Assembly (NCBI RefSeq): GCF_963169125.1
Contig: NC_084794.1
Location: 155,320,858-155,384,857, forward strand
Reading direction: 5' to 3'
DNA: 64,000 nucleotides
Source: Humulus lupulus
Lineage: Eukaryota > Streptophyta > Magnoliopsida > Rosales > Cannabaceae
Part shown: positions 31,163-42,729 of the stretch, one piece after another
How positions within the stretch are numbered: the first letter of the stretch is position 1
How the letters are laid out: every line of letters begins with the position of its first letter
The notes under the pieces: generated by a model
Databases searched by the model: none
What the model saw: only the letters and a program-made list of their open reading frames with translations
What the model was told of the DNA's origin: nothing
Program-made: the position numbers and the translations under genes

Positions 31163-34100
31163 TTATGGCTTCCAAAGGAGGGTGGTTTCGGCGATCATGG
31201 AAGTAACTACGTATGGGTCCATGTTGGAAGCAGGTCTCCTGTCTTCAAAATAGCCTTTGCCTGCCTTCTCGGTGTCACGGCCAACTCGAATAGATGCACC
31301 TCGGTTTGCAACACCCTGTTAATAGAAAGTAATCCAAATATAAACAAGGATCAAATCTAACCCAAACAATGACAACTACGCTGAAAAATCCACATAAATA
31401 ATAGAATCTTGTTCTGATATTTACCCATAAGAAAGTGTTGATGTCAGCAGTTTCATGTCGACCAGTAAGACGACGCTCATTGCCTTCTCCATATGCAGAA
31501 ATGTGCTCTTTGTGCTTCAATCCAAGCTTTTCAATGGCCTTCTTGATGACCTCATAACCTCCATCGTTCCTCATAGACTTGGTACTGAAACATAATGGTA
31601 CAATTTATCTATTAACCAATAGAATATACCAAATATATCATCTATCAATGATGAAAAGGGAAATACAAACCTGTAATTTGTGTGAGCACCAGCACCATTC
31701 CAATCACCCTGGTAGTAAAATGATCAAAACCAAATAAAAAATACAAGTACGATCGCAAAACAAGATTGAAATATTGCATGGAAAATATATCCATGTAATG
31801 GCGTAAAGGAGAAACAGAAAACAAAAAATTGAAAACACAGACTAGATAATAATACCTGAATTGGCTTTGGATCAAAGGAAAGGACAACTCCAGCAATTTC
31901 TGTTACCCTCTGTTAGTTCAAGAAAATAAATAAATAAATTGGACAAAGACAAAAAAAAAAAGAAATAAAACGTAGCGAAAGGAGTTCAAATCGAGCACTT
32001 AATGCTACCTCTAGAATGTAACGAGCAGCCCACAACTCGTCTCCAGCAGATATACCGACAGAAGGACCTACTTGGAATTCCCACTACATTGTAGAAGCAA
32101 CAATTTAATGCCATTATACTAAAAAATAATATACAGTAAGAATGTAAGAAGAACAGACCAAAAGAAGGAAAAAAATAATAGATTGCATATACAAAAGTAA
32201 TGATCTCTTGCCTGCCCTGGCATAACTTCTCCGTTTATACCACTAATGTTGATGCCTGCATACAAGCAGGCCTTGTAGTGAGCATCAACAATGTCACGCC
32301 CGAAAGCTTTGTCAGCACCAACACCACAGTAGTATGGTCCCTGTTGAGAAGTAATCCAGAGTCTTTAATTATAGCAGACTAAGCAATAGATAATATGTAA
32401 CCAAATCAGGGATCATTAGACATCAAAATAGAACACACGCACAAAATCTCTCGTACAAATATATAAGCATGCAAGTATAAAAAAAAACTTAAAACAAGAA
32501 CGGTGAGCAGATTTTAAAGCAAAAGTTAAAGACTTCAAATTAAAAGAGATCAAAAATATAATTAGCTATTATAATGAAATGTGACTACCAGAAATTACTT
32601 AGAATAAAGACGTTTGTATTGACTGAGACGCTCATAAACTCTTTAGCAGCAAATTTTTTTTTTAAAACAGACAGGAGCCAACAATTGACCACATAAAGCA
32701 TAATAGGAGTGAAAAAAAAGTATAAGAAGGTGGACAGCTCCAGTACCTGAGGGCCAGGGTAACCACCGACAGGCCACCCAATGGGCCACTTGACTTCTTT
32801 CTGGAGCAAGGTGTATTCCTGCTCAATACCATACCTGCTTCCAACATCGTAAGACTCAAATATCAAAAACATTGACTGAAAGAAATATATTGAAGCATAA
32901 TAACTAAAATGATCATGATAAAATAAGAGAAAGAATAGCCTAAAAGGAACAAACCAGGGTTCCTCAGCAACTACATCAGGATGGCTGAAAATCTTCGCAG
33001 CAGCACTTCTCTTGTTAGTTGGAATAGGTTCTCCTGCTGGAGTATAAGCGTCACAGATGACCTGTGATCATATCATCGAAAGCAAAGACGATTTAGAAAA
33101 ACTGAAACCCTGCTCTGTATGATCTATTAATATCAATTCTTGGACTGAAGGTACAAAACTCTCCTTACCAATATGTTATTGCCTCTCCTAAATGGGTCCT
33201 TGAAAATTGCTTGAGGGCTACATCAAAACAATGGCAATAGCAAAATAATTAATAGAATAAAAGTGGTACCCAAAAATGAATAAAAGTGGAGAAAATAAAC
33301 TAAAAATGATTCTTACTATATAATCACTTCACTGTCTTCTCCGGGAGCTTGACCTGTGCTTGAACCATCGTAATTCCATTTCGGTAGCTTTGAAGGATCA
33401 TCAACTGGTCCTTCAAGAGTCTTTACAGGCAGCCAAAAATTTGACATGATTATTTGAAGAAATAAATAAGAATTTTTATATCAAACGGAATGTTTATATA
33501 GAATTTCTTACTCTTGCTTTGCTTCTTAGGTCCATACCGGATCCACCGACCCTGTTCAAAGAAAAAATTAAACACCAAAATTAACCAGAGAAAATGAAAA
33601 TAAATAAATAGATAATATAACAATTGTGGGAAAATAATCATTATAAATCCAATTAATTTCGATTTCAAACGATCTTGTTTTTTTAAAGATAAGAAAAAAT
33701 AAAATAGAGCAGAACCATTATTAATCGTCAAGAAATTACTAGCCCCAAAACTCTTTAAAATGAAGGAAAATAACACAGATCACTGAACAACTCAGGGATC
33801 AGTAACAAATAAGTTATAGTAAATAAAATTCTTGAAAACGGAAGAATTGAAGAAAATATACATCAATATAATTTCATATATATATATATATATATAATGG
33901 TTTCTGTATTAACTTTGCTGATCGATCAAGCCACATAAGTACTATATAAGAAAAACAAAATATGTACACTTGCTCCAAAACAAACCGTAAACAAAATATT
34001 TTTCTTATACTAATCTACAGAATCCAAACTCATGGAAAAGTTGTAATACTTTCTCAGCAACCAAACAAGGAGAAGGAAGAAGCGGATTCATATTTTACAA

Positions 34101-34299
34101 CCATAACAACAGATCACAACTACCAAAAACCACATTTTGGAGCAGAAAGAGTCAGTGCACAGGACAGAAGATCATTTCCATGAACACAAAACAAGGAGAA
34201 AAATAGTGGAAGGGGACTAACTAACCATATGTACTCTGCGATGATCTTCTCAGTGGAGTCAGAAAGGTTTAGGTTAACGAGATCTGAAAGTAGCGCCAT
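31163..34299 (-). CDS. GS1: Cytosolic glutamine synthetase (GS1), 12 exons
   Basis: EC 6.3.1.2: glutamate + ammonium + ATP to glutamine. Exons: 34299-34226, 33551-33512, 33420-33317, 33217-33169, 33061-32955, 32834-32747, 32340-32212, 32083-32009, 31909-31856, 31708-31671, 31584-31425, 31315-31163. They sum to 1071 nt, 356 aa plus TAA, exactly the usual GS1 length, with no frame break. The N-terminus [15 protein letters not shown] lacks a plastid transit peptide, so it is the cytosolic form. Beta-grasp WNYDGSS is present, as are the metal and catalytic residues E129, E131, E192, E199, H249 and E297, within [29 protein letters not shown] and RLTGRHET. The C-terminus ends ETTLLWKP. The intron after exon 7 has a GC donor (CAG-GCAAGA); all others are GT-AG. 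It is expected to form decamers; regulation is not visible beyond the TATA box. Confidence 0.98.
32084..32211 (-). other. GC-AG intron of GS1
   Basis: Exon 7 ends PGQ (CAG, 32214-32212), followed by GCAAGA. Exon 8 resumes with TGG (W198) after an ATGTAG acceptor. The conserved protein sequence PGQWEFQ fixes both edges. No GT donor would keep frame without adding residues. Confidence 0.9.
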
Positions 34300-34405
34300 A
34301 TGTAGACAGACTGAAAAATCTTACACGCAGAAAGAAGAAGAAGATCTCTCTCTCTCAGTGATGGTATACAATACAGAGTCGTGAAACAGAGGGTGCTATC
34401 CCCCT

Positions 34406-34414
34406 CTTTTTATA
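34406..34414 (-). promoter_or_regulatory. TATA box of GS1
   Basis: TATAAAAAG on the minus strand lies about 107 bp upstream of the ATG. It is followed by a purine/pyrimidine-rich leader with CTCTCTCTCT near 34350-34362 on the + strand. Its position and consensus fit a plant core promoter. Confidence 0.8.
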
Positions 34415-34429
34415 GTGCGGCTCTGTCTC

Positions 34430-35400
34430 TAGTAGTGTTGGAATTATAAAAGTATTCCGAAATGTATTGTATGGTTTTTATTTATTTTACTTATAAAAAA
34501 TCAATTTAGTCAATTTCATTAATATACTAACTAATTTGTGAACAATATGGACAAAAATCAGGCTATTTGATTATTTTACATTTTAATCATTCAAATTTTA
34601 ATTTTAGATTCTTTAGGACGTAACTCAATTAATGTTACGAGTCAATGAATTAAATATTTTGAAAAAACTTAGTGGAGTGTCTAGATTCTCATGTATCAGT
34701 ATATTTCTTATAATGTTGATTTAACAAACTTAATTATAGAGGCAATTTGTTTTAATTTAACGAATCATATAAAAATAAAGAAAAACAAAACTAGAAAGTT
34801 TCCCTTAAAAAAATATATTAGAAAGTTGAATTATCACCAGAACAAAAAGTGCAGTTGTGGGAAAAAGAATAAAAAAAAATAAAAACTGATAGAAAATTGG
34901 GATACCTATAATCGCGCGTGAAAAGAATCTACAGCTACGGGTCCACTGTTGTATGACTTTGAAATTGCCGTATACCGGTAACTGAATCTGCCGGTAGCTT
35001 TCACTATTTCTGACCTTTTTTTAAAAAAAAAACTTACTCCAAAATCTCACATCTTTACCTCCAAAATCTCATAATCTTTATCATCTTAACCTCCTTATAC
35101 AATTAATCTCAATTCTTGTTTTCCTGGGTAAAATATCTCAATTTATAGTTCTTTTAGCAAATCTAAAATCTTTATTTGTTGTAGTTATTATTTTAGTTAA
35201 TAAAAATCGCGCTCATAATTTATTGCACCACATATTAAATACAAAGTCATGTCATAATTTTTTAATTATTTTAAATTAAAAAATAAATAAAAATCATTCT
35301 AATTTAAAATAGATTAATTAAAATAAAAAATTACTTAAAAATATTAAAGAACTAATAATATATATTAAAATTAAAAAAAAAAACCCTAAATATTTCCCAC
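34430..35400. other. AT-rich upstream DNA of GS1
   Basis: No gene is seen. It probably holds the distal promoter of GS1 and repetitive AT-rich sequence. No specific element could be supported. Confidence 0.6.
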
Positions 35401-35542
35401 TTTCATCCCCATCCTTTTCTTCTTCTTTCCTTTCTCATTCTTCTTCTTCTTTCCTTCCTCTTCTTCTAACCCTTCTCCTTGCAACTTCTCCACTCGCTAG
35501 CCTTTGCCCTGTCTCGCCCAACCCAACGTGGCCTAGCCCCAA

Positions 35543-35786
35543 GCCTCCATCTCTGCCTTTGCCTCGTCGTTTTTGAGCCCAGCGACCCACGATCCATGGT
35601 TGAGCCTCCATCTCTGCATTTGTCTCGCCGTTTCCAAGCCCAACGACCTGCGATCCATGTTTGAGCCTCCATCTTCGCCTTTGCTTCGATGCTTCCGAGC
35701 CTAGCGACCCGCGATCCATGGTTGGGCCTCCATCTCCGCCTTTGCCTCACCATTTCCGAGCCCATTAACTCGCAATTCATGGCAAG
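35543..35786. repeat. 61-bp minisatellite, about 4 units
   Basis: GCCTCCATCT starts units at 35543, 35604, 35665 and 35726, an exact 61-bp period. Each unit includes TTTGCCTCGYCGTTTCCGAGCCCA and CGATCCATGG with scattered substitutions. Because 61 is not a multiple of three, the unit passes through all frames, producing long artefactual frames on both strands. Confidence 0.9.
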
Positions 35787-37184
35787 GTTGGGGTTTTGAA
35801 GGGTCGGGGGTTGGATTTTGAAGCTCAGGTGCTCAAACTTGGTGATTCGATGGAAGATTTGGGCTTTGGGTGGGGCAGAGCTTGCTGGACGAGAGGGTAG
35901 GCGTTGGGAATTGGACAACGAAATCTGAGGCAACAAAATCTGGGTTTCTTGGGTTTGAGTTTTCATTGAAATCTAAGTTTCATAGGTATGTAAGTGTTAA
36001 AATCTGAGTTTTTGGTGATAATATGTAGTAGTAATTCATGTCTAATTGTAAATTTTAGGTTAATTTGTTGTTTATTGATGTGAGATTTGTAAAACATTGG
36101 GTTTTAATTTGGGTGTTCATCTCAAATTTTAGTGAGGAGAAGAAGAGAAGAAGAAAAAGAGTTAAATGTTAATTTTTTTTTATATTTTAAATAAAAATCA
36201 TTTTTTATTTTGACATATATATTTTTTATAATTTATATTAATTTGAATTAATTTTTTAAATAAAAAATTTAATAGAAATACATCAAAAATCCTTTTTTTA
36301 ATCTCTTTTTTCCTTTTATATTAAACATTTTACATGTTAGTTTCTATAATTTCTTTACATCATTTAGTTATTTTTTTTAAAATGTTTTTTATTTATTTTA
36401 CACATATTATAAGTCAAAAAAATTATTGCTCCTTCAAAAAATATATAAAAGGAAAACAATATAATATGTTTAGCGCAATGAATGTATTATTCAAAAGTAA
36501 AGCAGTTAGTGCTCATTACTATTAAAAAAATGTGAATTAGATCATTTTATCCTTCTTTTATAATTTTAACTCTATATTTTAGAAAGGAAAAAAAAAAGCT
36601 ATTTTAGCTCTTCTACTCCCAATAAGTGTTGTATAATAGCTTAAATTTTAAAAAATTTAAGAAAGAATGTTTTTGACTCTTCCATAGAATGAACTAAAGC
36701 AATACTCTATTCTACCTCTAACACATTTCCATCTCTACATAGAGATGGTTTACATTTACTTTAAACAATTTATATATTTTTTTATTCCATGAATTTTGTT
36801 TCTTTCTCTAAATGAATTATTTTTTTATTTTTTAATTCTTTTATATTATTTTAATTAATAAAAATATAATATTTAAATATATACATCCTAAAATATTACA
36901 CAAAATGACACCTGCCAAGTTATTTTAATATAGTATAACTCATCTTAAATATATATATTTAGTTAAAAAAAAAAGAAAGTCATCACATCATTATATCTAA
37001 TGTTTTAGTTCATATTATGTACATATCGATACCCATATATCAAATTTAAAAATAAAATAAAAAATTAGTATTAAAAGTATTAAACATTATTGTTCTAGTA
37101 CATTGATTAGGGTAGTTTAGTAATTTTTATTTATTCTTTTGTTTGAATTTTTTTTAAAAAAAAAATAATGCATTAACGAAGAAT
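35787..37184. other. AT-rich intergenic DNA
   Basis: This is a mix of homopolymer-rich and low-complexity AT sequence with no supported gene or complete element. Confidence 0.6.
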
Positions 37185-37189
37185 ACATA

Positions 37190-37411
37190 TGAAGAATATT
37201 ACATAGAGAAGAAGTTTAGAGAGAAAACCTCATAACAATGCTTGAAAACCATAGCATTATTCAGACAGAAGATTTTATTTATATAAGTAGGCTTTACAGG
37301 AATTAGAATTCTGTTATAACAGAATTAGTTACAAATAGTAGAGGAAGCAAAAATAACAGAAAAAATAAGCCTAAACCAACTAAGTTGAGCTAACTATTTA
37401 GTTGGTTATCA
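37190..37411 (-). repeat. 3' LTR of copia element 2
   Basis: It runs TGAAGAATATTACATAG to GTTGGTTATCA on the + strand. It is about 15 bp longer than the partner LTR because of a GAGAAGAAGTTTA-type insertion near its left end. Confidence 0.93.
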
Positions 37412-37424
37412 TCCCCCTCAAACG
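37412..37424 (-). other. Polypurine tract of copia element 2
   Basis: On the minus strand TTTGAGGGGGA directly precedes the LTR start TGATAACC. Confidence 0.8.
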
Positions 37425-37884
37425 AAAAGGGGTATTCACAACTTTGAGTTTGGTCTTGAGATAATGAAACCGGTCCTTAGGCAGTGATTTGGTGAGAACA
37501 TCTGCAACTTGATCAACAGAAGGGACATAACGAACAGAGATTTCATTATTCAAAATGTTGATCACACACAAAATGTTGATCAATCTCAATGTGCTTACAC
37601 CTGGCATGAAATACGGGATTAGCAGCTAATGCAGCGGCACCTTGATTATCAACCCAGATGATGGGAATATCAGCAAGTTGAACCTGAAGTTCAGTGAGTA
37701 AGGAGAGAAGCCACTTGATTTCTGCGGCTGTATTAGCCAAAGCCCTGAACTCAGACTCAGTTGAGGATCGAGCAACCACTTGCTGCTTCTTAGCAGACCA
37801 AGATATGAGATTAGGTCCAAGAAACACTGCATACCCTCCAGTGGAACGCCTATCATCGATGCAGCTGGCCCAATCAGCATCAGA
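37425..37884 (-). pseudogene. Copia element 2, RNase H
   Basis: It continues the RT frame after a TAG (37885-37887): [36 protein letters not shown] (the typical copia RNase H motif) and [11 protein letters not shown]. The frame is then broken by a 17-18 bp duplication (AAATGTTGATCACACAC) near 37548-37580. The tail [21 protein letters not shown] lies in another frame. Confidence 0.9.
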
Positions 37885-39648
37885 CTAAGCTTCAATGGAC
37901 AATCGAGGAGCTGGTCGACGAAAAAGACCTTCAGAGATCGTTCCTTTTAAGTATCTCAGCAATCGTTTACATGCTTCCCAATGGACAGTAGTAGGAGCAT
38001 GAATGAATTGGGATAGCTTATTTATGATGAACGCAACATCAAGCCGAGTGAGAGTTAAGTACTGCAAGGCACCCAAAGTACTTTTGTACAGTGTCTTGTC
38101 TTGAAAAGGAGTACCTTCAGAGAGTGAAAGTTTGTGAACACCACTGGTAGGGCTGGAACAGATTTTAGCTCCTTCTAATTTCACCTTAACTAACAAATCA
38201 GTAATGTATTTACTTTGAGACAAATACATTCCCTCTGAATCTCTATGAATCTCCACACCAAGAAAATAATGCACCTGTCCAAGATCTTTTAAAGCAAAGG
38301 AAGTGTTCAAATCAGTAATCAATCGTGTAATCAGTTGAGTGTTTGGACCTGTAATAAGGATATCATCTACATAAACCAGTAAAAGAACCAAAGTGTCAGC
38401 AGTACCAAAAACAAAGAGTGAAGAGTCAGCTTTGGAAGCTCGGAAACCCCAGCTAAGAAAAGTAGTTTTAAGCTTATCATTCCAAGCTCTAGGGGCCTGC
38501 TTAAGGCCATAGATAGCTTTATGCAGATGACAGGCATGAGTAGGTTTAGAAGAGTTTTCCAAACCTTGAGGTTGAGTCATGTTAACTGTTTCTTGTAGAG
38601 TGCCATTAAGAAATGCATTAGAAACATCGATTTGGTGAACTGCCCAATTGAATGACATCGCTAAAGGGAGAACCATTCGAACAGTAACTGGTTTCACAAC
38701 AGGGCTGAAGGTCTCTTCATAGTCAATACCAGGTGCTTGGAGATATCCCTTAGCTACAAGCCTTGATTTGAATCTGTCAATAGTACCATTAGCCTTGAGT
38801 TTAATTCGATGAACCCATTTGTTCCCTATAAGATGCATATGAGGTTCATATGGTACAAGTGTCCAGGTACCATTAGCAACAAGAGCATTAAATTCAGTAT
38901 TCATAGCAGCATTCCAAGCAGGATCACGAAGAGCGGCTTTGACAGATGTAGGTTCTCTAGGCAAAAGAGACTCAGCAAGCTTGTGCTTAGTCACTAAGTA
39001 TGCCTTAGGCTTGTAAATACCATGTTGAGATCTAGTAATCATAGTGTGAGTCCGCTGAGGAGCAGCAACTTCAGAGATAACATGAGCTGATGAAGAAGAT
39101 GCGAACCCAGAGACAACTGGATTGCTTGGTGAAGAAGATGGAGACATGCTACCAACAGGATATGGCAATGAAGACTGCTCATGAGAGGCATTTGAAGCAT
39201 CTGAACTACTAAAAGGAACATCTGAAGTAGGTGATGCAGGTTCAGGTGTTGAGTTGGAGATAGCAGCAGGAAGAGACGGAGATTCAGATGCAACAGCAGT
39301 AGGAGAAGGGGACTCAAATGAAACAACAGAAGGAACAGTTGGATGAGTACCAGTATGAGTAGTATTGGTGTAAAATTGAGCAGTTGGAAAGAAAGTAGCA
39401 GAAACAGTAGGTACTTGTTGGTTGGATGAGCAGGAAGATGCTGGAAAATGAGTTTCATTGAAGATCACGTTTCGAGAAATGAAGAGTCTGCCTGTAGCAT
39501 TTTCACACAGATATCCTTTGTGCTTAGGAGAATAGCCCAAGAAAGTACACTGCTCAGATCTGAACTGCAATTTGTGATGAGAATAGGGTCTCAAATGAGG
39601 AAAACAGACACATCCAAAAGGTCTCAAAATTGTGTAGTCAGGCTTCTA
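37885..39648 (-). pseudogene. Copia element 2, reverse transcriptase
   Basis: About 580 open codons. The integrase C-terminal [11 protein letters not shown] linker leads, after a Ser/Pro-rich stretch, to the [55 protein letters not shown] and the catalytic YVDDILITG. It is preceded in frame by TAG 39646-39648 where CAG (Gln of LFKQKPDY) is expected, and ended by TAG 37885-37887. The RT domain itself looks intact. Confidence 0.92.
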
Positions 39649-40310
39649 TTTGAACAAGCACTCAAAGGGACTAATATTACCAATAATAGGAGTAGGCATT
39701 CTGTTAATAGAATATAAAACACATTGAAAAGCATGCCACCAATAAGACATGTCTAAACTAGATTGAGCAAGTAAAGTCAAACCAGTTTCTGTCACATGCC
39801 TATGTTTCCTTTCCACTCTCCCACTTTGCTCATGTGTATGAGGACATGACAGTTGAAACATAATCCCTTGATCCCCTAAAAATTTCTCAAAGGGTCTATA
39901 TTCTCCCCCTCCATCAGCTTGCACACCCTTAATTGGCAAATTAAATTGCTTTTCCACCAAACTTTTAAATCGAATGAAAATGTCAAAAGCCTGAGATTTG
40001 AGAGTAAGAGGAAAAATCCAAGAAAACCTGCTATAGTCATCAATAAACAGAATGTAGTATTTGTAATTATCTTTGGACACAATGTGTGAGGGACCCCATA
40101 GATCCGTATGAATAAGTTCAAGGGGTTGAGAAGCCCTACTAAATGACCGAGGAAAGGGAAGCTTATGGCTTTTACCTAGCAGACAAGTATTACAGAATTT
40201 TAGATTTTTAAGGGAATGAGGGATATTAGATTGAGACAGAATTTTACTTAGAGTTGCGGGGGCTGGATGGCCTAACTTGCAATGCCACAAGTTAATATAT
40301 GAGTGTAAAA
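39649..40310 (-). pseudogene. Copia element 2, integrase
   Basis: It has a zinc finger HCKLGHP ... CNTCLLGK and a core with HTDLWGPS, FIDDYSRFSW, QADGGGEY and GRVERKHRH, so all DDE residues are present. It lies in a frame shifted by one relative to gag-PR; the shift is near 40300. It is followed without further frame change by RT. Confidence 0.92.
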
Positions 40311-41494
40311 TAGTTGAAATGAACAGTGGGAGACAAAGAAGCAACATAAGAAGAAGTATTTTCTTTATTGATTGAAGATGTAGTACATGGAGAAACTGCA
40401 GAAGCAGTGTGAATACAAGTATTATTACATTGAATGGGAGCATTACAATGTGTAAGAGTAGATGTGGCAAGATGACACTCCAACGAATGCTGAGACAGAT
40501 TTGAGCTATCCTCTCCTAGAAGATAAATACCATTCTTAAGCTTCCCTTTGAGCAGAACAACACCTGATTGTTTGTCCTTGACAAAACAACAAGATTTATG
40601 AAACTCTAAGAAAACATCATTATCACTGGTCAATTTAGAGACACTAACCAAGTTTTTAGTAATGGAAGGGACTTGTAAAACTGAATCCAATTTTAATGGA
40701 TTAAAGGAGTGAGGAGAAAGAGTAGCTTTACCAACATGAGAGATGACAAGTCGCTTACCATCATCAACAGCAACAGTTTCTTGGCCAGTGTAGGGAGTGG
40801 CAAAGTCAAGATTATCCACACTAAAGGCTACATGATTTGTAGCACCAGTATCAACATACCATCCTGCATCATCTCCAAAATCAGGAATAGATTGAGTCAC
40901 ATGAACTAGAGGATCATAGTCAAGTAGGTGTTCGGTTAGATGAGCCTGGGGTTGAGATGAAGTAGTTTTAGGAGTGACCCAATTCTTGTCGAATTTGTAG
41001 TGACAGATGGCAGCAGTGTGCCCATATTTCATGCAAACTTGACACAGAGGTCTATTGGTGTTAGGTGGTCGAACAAAGCCACAAGGATAGAATCTTGACT
41101 GGATTTCAGGACCTGTACTTCTGCCAGAATTAAAAGGAGGTCGATAAGACCCATTTCTTGATCCAAAAGTGAGATTGGCCGACATTTTGGTAGACAGATC
41201 TAGCATAGAGGTATGGCGTTCAAGTCGAGTTTCATGGGACATGAGAAGAGCTTGAACTTCTTCGAGCGATAAGGTATCACTCCGAGAAGTGATTCCAGAC
41301 ACAACAGGATCAAACTCCAGACCAAGACCATTAAGGAGATGAAGAATCATGTCAAGATCAGTGATCGAGTGTTCAGCAATGGCTAAAGAATCACATATAG
41401 ATTTTATTTTATCAATATAGTCAGAGATGCTAAGAGTACCTTTTTGGAGGTTTGAGAGCTGACTTTTGAGTTGGAGCAATCTTGCTTTGGACTA
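40292..41494 (-). pseudogene. Copia element 2, gag C-terminal half and protease
   Basis: Gag continues after TAG 41492-41494 with RLLQLKSQLSNL and a perfect knuckle CQVCMKYGHTAAIC. Protease then shows WYVDTGATNHV with the catalytic DTGA, and a pre-integrase LVSVSKL. The frame ends at about 40292 where integrase shifts frame. Confidence 0.92.
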
Positions 41495-41911
41495 ACTAGA
41501 GAACTTCTGTTCAAGAGCTTTCCACACAGCATAAGAGCTCTTGTAACTCGAAACAGTACCAAGAACACCTTCGGTCATGGACAATCGAAGCCATGATAGT
41601 AGTAGTTGATCTTTACGTCGCCATTGCAAAAACAGAGGGTTATTTTCACCATTGAGAAGCTTGGAAGGTGGAGGGATATCACTGAACAGGATCTCATCCA
41701 GATCGTGACCGATGACAGTAGGGACAACTTGGGAATTCCAAGCAAGAAAATTAGCTCGATCGAGCTTGACAGTAAGAGAAGATGAGAGAGAATTAGAGAA
41801 AGTATTCCATTGTTGAACAACAGGAACTTGTTGAGTGAATGGAGTAGCTTGAGGCAGAGGATCGGTGACCCCAACTGGAGACGAGTTGTCGCCGGAAGAA
41901 GCCATGGACAT
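41495..41911 (-). pseudogene. Copia element 2, gag N-terminal half
   Basis: The ATG at 41911 lies 23 nt from the LTR. The encoded N-terminus has VKLDRANFLAWNSQ and LLLSWLRLSM, typical copia gag segments. It ends at a TAG after KFSS. Because the next frame is identical, CAG-to-TAG is the simplest explanation. Confidence 0.9.
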
Positions 41912-41921
41912 GAGTTAGAGT

Positions 41922-41934
41922 GGCTTGGATACCA
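41922..41934 (-). other. Primer-binding site of copia element 2
   Basis: The minus strand reads TGGTATCCAAGCC directly after the LTR. Eleven of 13 bases match the initiator-Met primer site TGGTATCAGAGCC. Confidence 0.85.
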
Positions 41935-42141
41935 TGAAGAATATTACAGAGAGAAAACCTCCGAAAAATGCTTGAAAACCATAGCATTATTCAGAGAGAA
42001 GATTTTATTTATATACGTAGGCTTTACATGAATTAGAATTATGTTATAACAGAATTAGTTACAAACAGTACAGGAAGCAAAACTAACATAAAAAATAAGC
42101 CTAAACCAACTAAGTTGAGCTAACTATTTAGTTGGTTATCA
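41935..42141 (-). repeat. 5' LTR of copia element 2
   Basis: It is 207 bp, TGAAGAATATTAC to GTTGGTTATCA on the + strand, and similar to the other LTR apart from one indel and a few substitutions. Confidence 0.93.
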
Positions 42142-42146
42142 ACATA

Positions 42147-42729
42147 TATATAAAACTATATTTCAATTGTAGCATTATTAAGTCTAGACATTTAAAAGTT
42201 TAAAAATGCTTATGTTGACACTAGAAATTGTCAGCCACAATTGAAAAAGAAAAATAATGAACTTAAGAAACTCCCAAATTTTATGTGTTCGGTCCAAAAA
42301 AGTAGACTATGTCTATATAAATGTTTTATTGGTTTATCTTGTTTGGAATACAAATTCTATAAAGTTTTGCATGCAGGAAGGGTCCTCCTCTTTACAATGC
42401 CACAACCCCTATTTATAATGACATGAGGTTGAGAGGTTGAGCTAATATCTCATCAGGTTTGAGGTATTTCTTTATTAGTTACAATTACATTTTATTAGTC
42501 ACTTCTATATTTCACTCCAAACACTCCCAAGGATATTTGTAACCTCTTTGCAGCTACTTTTCACATCCAAATGACAATGTGATCGAAACCTAACTAGGAT
42601 TACCTGTGTTAGGGGCATGAATAAGGCCATATTCTTCAGAATAATCAAAGAAAAAACCTTAATGTTGTTTGATCCAAAACATTCGCAAGCGATACCAATC
42701 TATATTTCGGATAAGGGTTGATTATAGAT
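42147..42729. other. Unassigned sequence between elements
   Basis: No gene is supported. A minus-strand TATA-like ATAAATAGGGG near 42410 suggests a degraded LTR, but no boundaries were found. Confidence 0.4.

Larger units (their letters stand above)
37190..42141 (-). mobile_element. Copia element 2, full-length, minus strand
   Basis: It has short LTRs of 222 bp (37190-37411) and 207 bp (41935-42141), termini TGATAACC...TTCTTCA in element orientation, and a perfect TSD ACATA (37185-37189 and 42142-42146). PPT, PBS and all copia domains in the order gag-PR-IN-RT-RH are present. The short LTRs and gag style suggest the Ale/Retrofit group, tentatively. Disabled by three in-frame TAG codons and two frameshifts. 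Confidence 0.93.

Noticed and set aside
35466..35966. 166-codon minus frame with RQRRRWR-like repeats
   Set aside because: Driven by the 61-bp minisatellite, which shifts frame each unit; several alternative frames exist on both strands.
40292..40470. Programmed frameshift between gag-PR and IN of copia 2
   Set aside because: No slippery heptamer or pseudoknot seen; plant copia elements normally use one frame, so an indel is simpler.
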